This document shows positions 8,535 to 16,544 of a stretch of 64,000 bases of DNA, one piece after another. A program made the translations under genes and the position numbers. The DNA comes from HKCCE3408 sp039183205 (lineage in GTDB: Bacteria; Pseudomonadota; Alphaproteobacteria; Rhodobacterales; Rhodobacteraceae): the NCBI GenBank assembly GCA_039183205.1, contig JBCDBR010000020.1, positions 5,569 to 69,568 of the forward strand, in the 5' to 3' direction. Under the pieces are notes generated by a model. It made no database searches. It saw nothing but the letters and a program-made list of their open reading frames with translations, and was not told where the DNA came from. Positions within the stretch are counted from its first letter, which is position 1; each line of letters opens with the position of its first letter.

Positions 8535-9164
8535 ATGTCCAAAGTGCTTTTGGGACCGGACGGCACGCCGGTCAAAAAAGGAGCGTCCCAACTGAAGTTG
8601 ACACGGCGTGCCTTTGCGGGCGGTGCGCTTGCGACGCCGTTTTTAGCGCAAGGCGCCGCCGCGACAGACCCAGAAGACGAGATCAATGATGCAATCGACC
8701 TGCTTGATGCAGTGTTTTTCCAAGGCCAAGGCGGCACGCGCCTGGTTTTGACCGCCGTTCTTGTCGTCACGGCAGCAAATGAATTGCTGTTTGCCAATAT
8801 TAGCCAAGGCGCTCCAAAATATGATGAAAACCGCATCGGAACGAGCGCGCTTTTGGGCGGCCTGACGCGGCCAACAATCCCCGAACGGTTGGAAAACGCC
8901 GTAGTCGCAGGCAACGTCCGGCTCTTTGAGACCATCCTGGTCTTACAGCTCGAACGGAGCATTCAGATCGCGATGCGTCTCTTGCAGCTTGTCATCGCGC
9001 ATCGCCAGTTGTCGTGGGACATTCTGCGTTTCAGGCAAGCAACCGGCATTAATGGGTCCTACGATTTGGCGGTTTTGCGGGGAGCCGAATTAATCGGCAC
9101 GCTTTTCCAAATTGAACAAAACCGCTTGCTCGCCCTGGTGCCGCCGCCGACTTACGGCAGCTAA
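8535..9164 (+). CDS. Exported protein of unknown function with a Tat-like signal
   Basis: A 209-residue protein starting at ATG 8535, eight bases after AAGGAGGG, a very strong ribosome site. The N terminus has LTRRAFAGGALATPFLAQGAAA (residues ~20-41), a twin-arginine motif (TRRAF) before a hydrophobic stretch and an Ala-rich cleavage region, so export by the Tat route is likely. The mature part is predicted mainly helical (LERSIQIAMRLLQLVIAHRQ) and I recognise no domain. The frame is open upstream to 8442 inside ilvC, but that is shadow. Its 3' end overlaps the convergent CAP-domain gene by four bases. Confidence 0.75.
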   Translation: MSKVLLGPDGTPVKKGASQLKLTRRAFAGGALATPFLAQGAAATDPEDEINDAIDLLDAVFFQGQGGTRLVLTAVLVVTAANELLFANISQGAPKYDENRIGTSALLGGLTRPTIPERLENAVVAGNVRLFETILVLQLERSIQIAMRLLQLVIAHRQLSWDILRFRQATGINGSYDLAVLRGAELIGTLFQIEQNRLLALVPPPTYGS

Positions 9165-9622
9165 CACGGTCGCGCCAGGACCAAGACCCAGGCATCGCCG
9201 CTGCGCGAAAACCCGAAATGCTGCGCTGCGGGGTTGACCAAGTTACGGTAATGGCCCGGCGAATTGACCCATGCGGCGATGACGGAGGTCACATCAGGCT
9301 GTCCACGGGCGATGTTCTCGGCAACGAAACAGGCCTGATACCCTGCGGCGCGGACGCGGTCAGTCACGGATGAGCCGTCGCTGCCGGTATGGCTCAGGCC
9401 CCCACGGCGCGCCAAATCGTCCGCGTGGAATTGCGCCGCAGCCTGGAGCGCCGGATGCTGGATGACAGTGCTGGTACCGGCTTGTGCCCGTTCGGCGGTG
9501 ATAAACGTCGCTGCACGCCCGATTGAGACCGTTGTCGCAGCCGGCAATCGGGTAACATCCTGTGTTGGCGCACATCCCGCCAAGCCCAGAAGTATCGCAA
9601 AAACTGCGCGCCTCATCTCCAT
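9161..9622 (-). CDS. CAP (SCP/PR1-like) domain lipoprotein
   Basis: A 153-residue secreted protein. The N terminus MEMRRAVFAILLGLAGCAP is a signal peptide with a lipobox (LAGC, Cys 17), so it is probably a lipoprotein. The CAP domain shows HPALQAAAQFHADDLARRG, SHTGSDGSSVTDRVRAAGY, ENIARGQPD and WVNSPGHYRNLVNP, including the conserved His and Glu of the family cavity (SHTG, ENIA). Such proteins are often called YkwD-like; their bacterial function is mostly unknown. It overlaps the convergent exported protein by four bases and has an AT-rich upstream region. Confidence 0.9.
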   Translation of the reverse strand: MEMRRAVFAILLGLAGCAPTQDVTRLPAATTVSIGRAATFITAERAQAGTSTVIQHPALQAAAQFHADDLARRGGLSHTGSDGSSVTDRVRAAGYQACFVAENIARGQPDVTSVIAAWVNSPGHYRNLVNPAAQHFGFSRSGDAWVLVLARPC

Positions 9623-9839
9623 GCTCCGTTAACCGGATGCCTCCATGATGATGCGATCGCGCCCATAGGGCAAGTGCGCCTGTGGATGACCAGCGGCAGA
9701 TTGCCTGGTATCTGTGGATAAGTCATGATCTGTGCTCATTTATCTTAAAACCACAATATTTGGCGAAAATTTTAGCAAAATTCACATATTTTTATTGGAA
9801 AAAGCATATATTTGCATAGATGAGTGGGGGCAAATTCTG
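9623..9839. other. AT-rich intergenic region between the CAP and deaminase genes
   Basis: No open frame is convincing here. From about 9735 to 9820 the sequence is markedly AT-rich for this genome, with runs such as ATTTTTATTGG and GCATATATTTGCATA. It contains the promoter side of the minus-strand CAP gene and lies downstream of the deaminase stop. No clear hairpin plus T-run was found for the deaminase transcript. Confidence 0.5.
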
Positions 9840-11171
9840 CTAGATCAGGTCCATCGCAAGGGCTCGCTGCCTCTCCAACACACGCGGTAAGTCGATCGTT
9901 GTGATATGTCCGCCCTCGATGATCAGCCGGCCATTTACGATCAAATCGCGTACGCGCATCGGTCCGGCCAATAGTAGCGCCGCCCAATCCCATGATCCCG
10001 CCGCTGAAACATCTCGCATGTCCCAGATCGCGAGGTCGGCGCATTTACCGATGGCGATTTGCCCACAATCGTGCCGGCCCAATACCGTAGCGCCACCGCG
10101 CGTCGCGATGCGCAAGGCTTCGTACGCACTCATCGCATCCGCGCCATGGGCTACGCGTTGCAGCAACATCGCCTGGCGGGCCTCGGCCACCAGATTTCCG
10201 CTGTCGTTTGAGGCTGAACCGTCCACGCCCAACCCAACAGGCACGCCGGCATCCTGCATAGCACGGATCGGGGCAATGCCCGATCCCAACCGACAATTTG
10301 AGCACGGGCAATGCGCAACACCGGTTCGGCTGCGCGCAAAAAGGTCGATCTCTTGCGCGTCCAATTTGACGCAATGCGCGTGCCAAACATCGGTGCCCGT
10401 CCATCCCAGATCCTCGGCGTACTGACCCGGCCTACAGCCAAATTTCTCTAACGAATAAAGGACGTCCTCTCCGTTTTCGGCCAAATGCGTATGCATCATC
10501 ACGCCCTTGTCACGCGCCAAAAGAGCGGCATCGCGCATCAATTCGCGGCTAACGGAAAACGGCGAACACGGCGCGACGCCGACACGGCACATCGCCCCCG
10601 GCCGGGGATCGTGAAAACGGTCAATGACCCGTATGCAATCGTCGAGAATGTTCGCCTCTGCCTCAACCAACGCATCCGGCGGCAGTCCGCCCGCACTTTC
10701 GCCGATCGACATGGCCCCACGGGTCGGATGAAACCGCAAACCGATCTCGGCGGCCGCATCGATAGTGTCATCCAGTCGCGCGCCGTTTGGGAAGAGGTAG
10801 AGATGATCCGCGCTCAACGTGCATCCAGAGAGAGCCAATTCCGCAAGCCCGGTCAGCGCTGAGACCCGCATATGCTCCGGCCCCATCCGCGCCCAAATTG
10901 GATAGAGCGTTTGCAGCCAACCAAAGAGCAACGCGTCCTGCGCGGCCGGCACGGCACGCGTCAAACTCTGGTATAGGTGGTGATGTGTGTTGACCAATCC
11001 CGGCGTGATCAGGCAGCCATCACAATCGATACTTTTACAATCCGTAGTAACCTTTTGTTTAATATCACTAATGAGACCTTTATCCACAAGTATATCAACA
11101 CTCTCATACCGGGTATCTTGATCGTCCATCGACAAGGCAAGGCGCACATTTTTAAGCAGCAGATCAGGCAA
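9840..11171 (-). CDS. 8-oxoguanine deaminase-type amidohydrolase
   Basis: A 443-residue metal-dependent hydrolase of the ATZ/TRZ group. Metal ligands are visible in VNTHHHLYQSLTR (~residue 62), HTHLAENGED, WHAHCVKLD and GLGVDGSASND. The first motif together with APCSPFSVS is typical of bacterial 8-oxoguanine deaminases, which turn 8-oxoguanine into urate; related cytosine/guanine or triazine hydrolases cannot be excluded. The chosen start is TTG at 11171, overlapping the stop of the upstream phosphatase by eight bases (TTGCCTGA) and giving the normal family length; longer readings to 11264 lie wholly in the phosphatase. The N-terminal coding part (~11020-11130) is unusually AT-rich. Confidence 0.85.
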   Translation of the reverse strand: MPDLLLKNVRLALSMDDQDTRYESVDILVDKGLISDIKQKVTTDCKSIDCDGCLITPGLVNTHHHLYQSLTRAVPAAQDALLFGWLQTLYPIWARMGPEHMRVSALTGLAELALSGCTLSADHLYLFPNGARLDDTIDAAAEIGLRFHPTRGAMSIGESAGGLPPDALVEAEANILDDCIRVIDRFHDPRPGAMCRVGVAPCSPFSVSRELMRDAALLARDKGVMMHTHLAENGEDVLYSLEKFGCRPGQYAEDLGWTGTDVWHAHCVKLDAQEIDLFARSRTGVAHCPCSNCRLGSGIAPIRAMQDAGVPVGLGVDGSASNDSGNLVAEARQAMLLQRVAHGADAMSAYEALRIATRGGATVLGRHDCGQIAIGKCADLAIWDMRDVSAAGSWDWAALLLAGPMRVRDLIVNGRLIIEGGHITTIDLPRVLERQRALAMDLI

Positions 11172-11985
11172 GGTCCTGCGCACCTTGCAACAGGGCGAGC
11201 GCTGCGTTGTGTAATTCCGGGCTCGCGGCGGCCAGAGCACGTCCACCCCCATACGCCGGTCCACCGGACCAGTCCGTCACAATCCCTCCGGCCGCTTCGA
11301 TGACCGCGATGGGGGCGGCAATGTCGTAGCTTTGCAGCCCCGCCTCGATGATCAGATCAACGTGACCGGCCGCAAGCAACGCATAGGCGTAACAATCAAG
11401 GCCATACCGCGTCAGCAAAACACGGTCTCGGACGCGCTCGAAGGCCGATCTTTCTAAAGTCGTGCCAATCTCTGGAAAGGTTGTAAACAGCGTGGCGCGG
11501 GACAATGGACGGTGTGCGCGAACGCCCAAAGCACGGCTGCCCATCGGCCCGTGCATCTCTGCGCGACCAAATCCGCCTTCGAACCGCTCGCCGATATAGG
11601 GTTGGTCGATCAGCCCGTAAATGGGGCCGGCATCAGCCTGCAATGCAATCAACACACCCCAGCTCGGCGTACCCGCAACAAAGCCACGCGTCCCGTCAAT
11701 TGGATCGATGACCCAGGTCAGGCCGGATGTGCCAGGTTTTGCGCTTTCCTCTTCGCCCAGGATGCCATCCTCCGGGCGCCGCGCCTTCAAAACCGCTCGC
11801 ATTGCGGCCTCAGACGCGCGGTCGGCTTGCGTCACCGGATCGTACCCGGTTGCGTCCTTGCTGTCCGTCGATAAGTCCGCGGAACGAAAGTACCGTAGTG
11901 TCGCCGCGCGCGCCGCGTCAGCCATTGCATGCGCAGTCTCAACGAGGCCGTCGATCGGAAGATCAGAAAAGGTCTGTTCGGTCAC
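11164..11985 (-). CDS. hisN: Inositol-monophosphatase family phosphatase, HisN-like
   Basis: A 273-residue Mg-dependent phosphatase of the IMPase superfamily. Metal-binding motifs are GEEES (~residues 77-81), WVIDPIDGTRGFVAGTP (~91-107) and the C-terminal YDIAAPIAVIEAAGGIVTDW (Asp near 221). Members with DGTRGF are often annotated histidinol-phosphatase, the penultimate step of histidine synthesis, but inositol-1-phosphatase or another sugar phosphatase is possible. It begins with GTG at 11985. It overlaps the deaminase gene by eight bases and follows the XRE regulator on the same strand. Confidence 0.85.
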   Translation of the reverse strand: MTEQTFSDLPIDGLVETAHAMADAARAATLRYFRSADLSTDSKDATGYDPVTQADRASEAAMRAVLKARRPEDGILGEEESAKPGTSGLTWVIDPIDGTRGFVAGTPSWGVLIALQADAGPIYGLIDQPYIGERFEGGFGRAEMHGPMGSRALGVRAHRPLSRATLFTTFPEIGTTLERSAFERVRDRVLLTRYGLDCYAYALLAAGHVDLIIEAGLQSYDIAAPIAVIEAAGGIVTDWSGGPAYGGGRALAAASPELHNAALALLQGAQDLA

Positions 11986-12041
11986 AAGCCCTTAACCTGT
12001 CGAAGCCAAAGACATTCGTCAACCAAGGCTCTCGGAAGGCT

Positions 12042-12407
12042 TCAGGCCGCGTCAGACAAAACCCGCGCAAGATCAAACAAGCGCCGGCGCTGAGCCTCTG
12101 GAATGGCATAATAGCAGCGCAACAGGTCAAGCGCCTCTCTCTCACCCAACATATCCGCAGGAATATTGAGCGATGCCACCGGGCTCACGTCGCCCATTCC
12201 GTCGAAGAAATAGCCGATATCGACTTGCAGAGCTGATGCAATATCCCATAGCCGAGATGCGCTGATCCGGTTCATACCGGTTTCGTACTTTTGGATCTGC
12301 TGGAACTTAATCCCGACCTTCGAGGCAAGCTGCTGTTGCGTCATGCCAACCATCCAGCGTCTATGCCGAACCCGTTTACCCACATGGATATCAACTGGGT
12401 GTTTCAA
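12042..12407 (-). CDS. XRE family helix-turn-helix regulator
   Basis: A 121-residue regulator with one HTH_3 domain (~residues 10-65): VGKRVRHRRW, MTQQQLASKVGIKFQQIQKYE and ISASRLWDIASAL. The rest is a short helical C-terminal region containing REALDLLRCYYAIPEAQRRRLFDLAR. This architecture is widespread in alphaproteobacteria (PraR/PhrR-like). The start used is TTG 12407, where family similarity begins (KHPVDIHVGKR); the frame remains open to 12485 but the extra 26 residues are arginine- and valine-rich and unlike the family. It lies upstream of the hisN-like gene on the same strand and divergent from the quinone oxidoreductase. Confidence 0.88.
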   Translation of the reverse strand: MKHPVDIHVGKRVRHRRWMVGMTQQQLASKVGIKFQQIQKYETGMNRISASRLWDIASALQVDIGYFFDGMGDVSPVASLNIPADMLGEREALDLLRCYYAIPEAQRRRLFDLARVLSDAA

Positions 12408-12565
12408 GCGGTAGCGCCTCCGGTTCACGCGGTTTACAACGAATACGGTACTGTAAACGGGCGATACTTGCAATGCTGGCTGCATATCGCAACATGAGCT
12501 ATGTTACTGAAACCGCTAGAGAAACACTTGCGTTAACAATTGAAAGTCGGAAAGGTTAACGATTT

Positions 12566-13525
12566 ATGCGCGCATTCCAGGTCCAAAGCCACGATGCACC
12601 ACCCTCCTTGGTTGATGTTCCAGAGCCGCAACCAGGCCCTGGCCAAATCCGTGTGCGTATCGCCGCATGCGGTTTGAATTTCGCCGATCTTTTGATGGTC
12701 GACGGCAGCTATCAGGACACGCCGAGCGTTCCGTTCACGCTGGGCCTTGAGGTGGCAGGCGTGGTGGATGCTGTGGGTTCGGATGTCACACTGCCTGCGG
12801 TCGGCAGCCGTGTGGCCGTTTTTGCCGGCCAGGGCGGGCTGGCCGAAATCGGCATCTTTCCGGCAGAGCGTGCCGTGGTCATTCCCGACGCTATGCCGTT
12901 TGATGAGGCTGCTGGGTTTTTGGTGGCCTACGGCACGTCGCATCTGGCATTGACCCGGCGGGCAGCGCTCGCACCGGGGGAGCGGATGGCCGTTTTGGGC
13001 GCAGCAGGCGGCGTTGGCCTGACGGCCGTAGAAATTGGTGCAGCTTTGGGGGCAGAAGTCGTCGCCGTGGCCCGCGGTCAAGAAAAACTCGCCACGGCAG
13101 CCGCGGCGGGCGCGACGCACTTAATTGACAGTCAAACCGCCGATATTCGTGCCGAGTTGAAGGCGCTTGGCGGCGTCGATGTTATCTACGACGCGGTTGG
13201 TGGCGACCAAACCGAAGCTGCACTGCGCACAATGAAGCCAGAAGGGCGGTTGTTGGTCATCGGCTTTGCCAGTGGAAAATTGCCCAAAATCGCCCCAAAC
13301 CATCTTTTGGTGAAGAACGTCTCAGTGATCGGCTTTTACTGGGGTGGCTATATGGCCTTCGCACCCCAGCATCTGTCGGCCAGTTTAGCCGAACTCTTTG
13401 AGATGTACGTCGCGGGCCAGATCTCTCCGCATATCAGCGCGCGGTTCCCGCTCGACGAGGCGCAAGACGCGCTGGATTTTCTCAAAGCGCGCAAATCGAC
13501 GGGAAAGGTCGTCGTGACCATGTGA
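12566..13525 (+). CDS. NADPH:quinone oxidoreductase-like zinc-independent MDR protein
   Basis: A 319-residue member of the medium-chain dehydrogenase/reductase family, quinone oxidoreductase branch. GroES-like N-terminal domain (PGPGQIRVRIAACGLNFADLL, residues ~23-43), then the nucleotide fold with VLGAAGGVGLTAVEIGAALGA (~145-165). It lacks the catalytic-zinc cysteine and the structural-zinc cysteine cluster of alcohol dehydrogenases, which fits NADPH-dependent reduction of quinones or enals. The substrate is not deducible. Its TGA stop abuts the stop of the convergent LysR gene with no spacer. Confidence 0.9.
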   Translation: MRAFQVQSHDAPPSLVDVPEPQPGPGQIRVRIAACGLNFADLLMVDGSYQDTPSVPFTLGLEVAGVVDAVGSDVTLPAVGSRVAVFAGQGGLAEIGIFPAERAVVIPDAMPFDEAAGFLVAYGTSHLALTRRAALAPGERMAVLGAAGGVGLTAVEIGAALGAEVVAVARGQEKLATAAAAGATHLIDSQTADIRAELKALGGVDVIYDAVGGDQTEAALRTMKPEGRLLVIGFASGKLPKIAPNHLLVKNVSVIGFYWGGYMAFAPQHLSASLAELFEMYVAGQISPHISARFPLDEAQDALDFLKARKSTGKVVVTM

Positions 13526-14380
13526 TTACATATGGCGATATGCCTGCCGCACGAACCCAGCCAACGCATCATGCGGCTCTGCTGCGTTTAACTGTGCGCC
13601 ATACAAGTTTATGCTGATCGTCGGCAAGGACGGCAAAGCGCCATTATGGACAATGCGCTCCACGTAGGGTGGCTCGGTCCCTTCGACACATGCATGAACG
13701 GCAAGATCGGCGGAAACGGAGGCCTCAACAGTGCGGGAGCTATCGCTTTCAACCGCCATCTCCCAAGAGATTGCGGCGCGATCCAGCGCGCGCTGCACGG
13801 CCGGTCGAAAAATACAGTTATGTTCAAAGGCCAGCCGCAGGGGGCGCTGGCGCCAAACAGACCCTGCATTTGCGCCGACCCAAACCAATGGCCGTTCCAA
13901 CAACGTCTCGCCGCCCGGTTCGACGCCGTCCTCGGTTGTGAGGATTAGATCAACCTCGCCCTTTTCGAACTGCGATTTCAGCTTTGAGGTGTAGGAGGAC
14001 ACAAGTGTGACCTTCATACGCGGAAAGGCTGCATGGAATCGGTGCATAACCTCAGGGATTGCTGGGTAGACAATGTCATGCGGCACACCTAGGCGTACCT
14101 CGCCCTCATAGGCCTTGTCGGTGAGCCTGCCCAGCACCTCATCATTGAGCTCCAGCATGCGCCGTGCGTAACCCAGCATCTGCTCACCCGCGCCGGTCAG
14201 CGACATCCGCCGCGCCCTGCGATCAAAAAGGCTCACCCCGACGGTTTCTTCGAGGCGCTTTAACTGCATCGATACCGCAGATTGTGTGAGGTTCAAAAAG
14301 CCCGAAGCCTTCGTGACACCGCCTGCATCGGACACGGTCACAAAGGCCCTTAGCGCGGTCATATCCAGATTGCGCGACAT
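13526..14380 (-). CDS. LysR family transcriptional regulator
   Basis: A 284-residue regulator. The N-terminal winged HTH covers residues ~5-65 (LRAFVTVSDAGGVTKASGFL, TQSAVSMQLKRLEETVGVSLFDR). The C-terminal part is the periplasmic-binding-like effector domain (GEVRLGVPHDIVYPAIPEVM onward). I chose ATG 14380 (MSRNLDMTALRAF) with AGGGA about eight bases upstream over the ATG-like start at 14413. It faces away from the DUF1127 gene, with a ~120-base divergent region, and its stop abuts that of the quinone oxidoreductase. Regulated genes are unknown. Confidence 0.93.
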   Translation of the reverse strand: MSRNLDMTALRAFVTVSDAGGVTKASGFLNLTQSAVSMQLKRLEETVGVSLFDRRARRMSLTGAGEQMLGYARRMLELNDEVLGRLTDKAYEGEVRLGVPHDIVYPAIPEVMHRFHAAFPRMKVTLVSSYTSKLKSQFEKGEVDLILTTEDGVEPGGETLLERPLVWVGANAGSVWRQRPLRLAFEHNCIFRPAVQRALDRAAISWEMAVESDSSRTVEASVSADLAVHACVEGTEPPYVERIVHNGALPSLPTISINLYGAQLNAAEPHDALAGFVRQAYRHM

Positions 14381-14501
14381 ATCACGATCCCTAATGTGAA
14401 ACTTCAAGAACATTCACTTTAAAAATGATCCCTGTCAATGCATATATCACTGACAAGAATGAAACCGGACGCAAAGTTCACGAAATGGAAAGGATTGATC
14501 G

Positions 14502-14714
14502 ATGACGACCCGAGTTCACTCGCCACGCCTGCACCAGGCTTCTCGGCCTGGTCTCGTTGCACGCCTGAACCATGCTTTGGCAGTCTGGCGGCAGCGTCAA
14601 GCCCTCGACCGGCTGGATGCGCGTATGCTCAGAGATATCGGCCTAACAGAAGATGATGTGCGCGCCGAACATAATCGCAGTGTTTGGGCTGCACCTAGTT
14701 TCTGGAAACGCTGA
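14502..14714 (+). CDS. DUF1127 small protein
   Basis: A 70-residue arginine-rich protein. Its core AVWRQRQALDRLDARMLRDI followed by GLTEDDVRAE is the DUF1127 (YjiS-like) motif, and it ends in a tryptophan-containing tail APSFWKR often seen in the Rhodobacterales branch. Small DUF1127 proteins in related bacteria affect RNA turnover and phosphate or stress physiology; no such role can be read from this sequence. AAGGATTG precedes the ATG. A strong hairpin terminator follows, so it is probably a single-gene transcript. Confidence 0.9.
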   Translation: MTTRVHSPRLHQASRPGLVARLNHALAVWRQRQALDRLDARMLRDIGLTEDDVRAEHNRSVWAAPSFWKR

Positions 14715-14772
14715 TTGATGTAAACTATCAACGCGTAAGTCCGAAACCATAGGCGAATGCCTTGAAAAAATG

Positions 14773-14811
14773 CCCGTTCTCGCCAATATTCTACCGCGAG
14801 AGCGGGTTTTT
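14773..14811 (+). terminator. Rho-independent terminator after the DUF1127 gene
   Basis: Eleven-base arms CCCGTTCTCGC and GCGAGAGCGGG pair with a single U-G wobble around a 12-base loop, followed by TTTTT. It separates the DUF1127 gene from the Bax-inhibitor-1 gene, whose strong GGAGGG ribosome site starts about 28 bases later. Confidence 0.85.
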
Positions 14812-14848
14812 GTTGTGCCCGTAGGATTTTTGCATTCCGGAGGGATGA

Positions 14849-15631
14849 ATGGCAGAGTTTGACACCATCCGTTCGACCGGCGCAGTTCGCAGCGCCGAGA
14901 TCGACGAGGGCCTACGCGCCCATATGAACAAGGTTTATGGTACCATGTCGATCGGCATGCTGATTACAGCAGCCGCGGCGTGGGCCATTTCGAACTTGGC
15001 GGTTACGTCTGATCCGGTTGGTGCGACGGTTGCATTGCGCGACGGTCAATACCTTACGGCCTTAGGCGAGACGCTTTACATGAGCCCCCTGCGGTGGGTG
15101 ATTATGTTCGGCCCGCTGGCCTTCTTGTTTTTCGGCTGGGGTGCCTTGATGCGCCGCGGCTCGGCGGCGACGGTGTCCTTCGGCTTCTTTACCTTTGCTG
15201 CGGTCATCGGCCTATCGCTCAGCTCGATCTTCCTAGTCTATACCAGCTTTTCGATCGTGCAGACGTTCCTTGTCACGGCGATCGCCTTTGCGGGACTGAG
15301 CCTGTGGGGCTATACCACGAAGCGGGATATTTCCGGTTGGGGCTCCTTTTTGATTATGGGTGTCATCGGCCTCATCGTGGCGATGCTTCTCAACATGTTC
15401 ATCTTCCAATCGGGTTCGATGGCGATGGCCATTTCAGCACTTGGCGTGCTGATCTTTGCCGGTCTGACGGCATGGGAGACGCAGAACATCAAAAACATCT
15501 ACGTCGCGCATGCGGCCCATGGTGATCAGGAATGGCTTGAGAAAGCCGCCATCGACGGCGCGCTCGGACTCTACATCAGTTTCCTGAATATGTTCCAGTT
15601 CTTGCTAATGTTTCTTGGCCAGCAAGAATAG
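14849..15631 (+). CDS. Bax inhibitor-1/YccA family membrane protein
   Basis: A 260-residue integral membrane protein with a soluble N terminus (~residues 1-28) and about seven hydrophobic helices. Family marks include HMNKVYGTMSIGMLITAAAAW near the N terminus, LFFGWGALM, SSIFLVYTSFSIVQTFLVTA and the C-terminal GALGLYISFLNMFQFLLMFLG. The conserved aspartate residues of the BI-1 pH-sensing region may correspond to QEWLEKAAIDGALGLY. Bacterial members such as YccA modulate FtsH proteolysis or leak calcium. The ATG at 14849 is preceded by GGAGGG at good spacing. A near-perfect terminator follows. Confidence 0.94.
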   Translation: MAEFDTIRSTGAVRSAEIDEGLRAHMNKVYGTMSIGMLITAAAAWAISNLAVTSDPVGATVALRDGQYLTALGETLYMSPLRWVIMFGPLAFLFFGWGALMRRGSAATVSFGFFTFAAVIGLSLSSIFLVYTSFSIVQTFLVTAIAFAGLSLWGYTTKRDISGWGSFLIMGVIGLIVAMLLNMFIFQSGSMAMAISALGVLIFAGLTAWETQNIKNIYVAHAAHGDQEWLEKAAIDGALGLYISFLNMFQFLLMFLGQQE

Positions 15632-15653
15632 CGTTCATCCACACGCTATATAG

Positions 15654-15684
15654 GGGCCGGCCATTGCGCCGGCCCTTTTCTTTT
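15654..15684 (+). terminator. Rho-independent terminator after the BI-1 gene
   Basis: GGGCCGGC and GCCGGCCC pair perfectly around a six-base loop (CATTGC), followed by TTTTCTTTT. The convergent GNAT gene stops 11 bases beyond. Confidence 0.9.
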
Positions 15685-15695
15685 CGAGATATCGA

Positions 15696-16202
15696 CTAGA
15701 CCGCGCGCACCATTTCTGTGGCGGGAAAAACGATCCCTGGGCGCAGGGCAATCTCGATATCGCCGCGTGGGGCAAAGCCCAGCTTTTTGTAGAACGGCAC
15801 CGCCGTGCGGGTGGATTGGCACAGCATCCGCCGAATGCCCGCCTGCATTGCCTGCGCCAGCGTCTGCGCCATAATCGCCGCACCGAGCCCCTTTCGGACG
15901 GCCTGTGGATGCGTGGCGAAATGACGGATGTGACCCAGATCGCGCGGACCGACGCCGCCCTGTGGAGCCGAATGGCTCCACCCGCCGGCAGCTAACGCAC
16001 GGCCCGTCTCGTCGACGGCGACAAAATACGTGCCGGACGCCAAGAGCCGCGGTTGCGCGCGACTGATCAGCGGCAACGCGGTGACCAAGACCGATGGTGG
16101 GTAATCCGGCTTGAGCAATGCAGGATAGCTTGCCGCGATAAGCGCATCCACAATGGCGAGATCCCCGGGCCGAGCGGTGCGTATGGTAATCTGATCCGTC
16201 AT
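15696..16202 (-). CDS. GNAT family N-acetyltransferase
   Basis: A 168-residue acetyltransferase. The acetyl-CoA binding loop (motif A) is HIRHFATHPQAVRKGLGAAIM (shortened R/Q-x-x-G-x-G/A form), followed by SQSTRTAVPFYKKLGFA-like C-terminal motif B with the FYKKLGF signature. The substrate is unknown. GTG 16211, ATG 16208 and ATG 16202 are all in frame; ATG 16202 is preferred because GAGG lies eight bases upstream, the ideal distance. It stands between two strong terminators. Confidence 0.9.
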   Translation of the reverse strand: MTDQITIRTARPGDLAIVDALIAASYPALLKPDYPPSVLVTALPLISRAQPRLLASGTYFVAVDETGRALAAGGWSHSAPQGGVGPRDLGHIRHFATHPQAVRKGLGAAIMAQTLAQAMQAGIRRMLCQSTRTAVPFYKKLGFAPRGDIEIALRPGIVFPATEMVRAV

Positions 16203-16230
16203 CGTCATCACCTCGATTCACGTTGGGACA

Positions 16231-16266
16231 AAGAAAAAGGGCCGCGGCTTGTTCAGCGCGCGGCCC
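16231..16266 (-). terminator. Rho-independent terminator after rpmG
   Basis: Read on the minus strand, GGGCCGCG and CGCGGCCC pair perfectly around a 12-base loop and are followed by TTTTTCTT. It lies about 25 bases after the rpmG stop and just upstream of the GNAT gene start. Confidence 0.88.
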
Positions 16267-16289
16267 CTCTGTCGGTCTAGCTTGAAGGC

Positions 16290-16457
16290 TTATTTTATCT
16301 TGCCTTCTTTGTATTCGACGTGTTTGCGCGCAACTGGGTCGTACTTTCGTACGGTCATTTTCTCGGTCATCGTGCGGGCATTCTTTTTGGTCACGTAAAA
16401 ATGCCCGGTCCCCGCCGAGGAGTTTAGTCGGATTTTAATTGTGGTCGGCTTCGCCAT
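16290..16457 (-). CDS. rpmG: 50S ribosomal protein L33
   Basis: A 55-residue basic ribosomal protein. The sequence MAKPTTIKIRLNSSAGTGHF, continuing YVTKKNARTMTEKMTVRKYD and ending with PVARKHVEYKEGKIK, matches alphaproteobacterial L33, including the TKKNxR core. This is the form without the four zinc-ligand cysteines (C- type), the usual kind in this class. Of two adjacent ATGs, the one at 16457 has AGGAG six bases upstream. A strong terminator follows, so it is probably monocistronic. Confidence 0.96.
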   Translation of the reverse strand: MAKPTTIKIRLNSSAGTGHFYVTKKNARTMTEKMTVRKYDPVARKHVEYKEGKIK

Positions 16458-16544
16458 CATTGGCTCCTATCGGGGGGCCGCGGATCGGTCGCGGCTATCG
16501 TCCTATTTGCTGCGGGCTGGGTTTTACCTCAGGCGCCTCGGCTG

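Noticed and set aside
12533..12559. Two TTAA words before the quinone oxidoreductase considered as a CtrA site
   Set aside because: The spacing is 19 bases, not the required seven.
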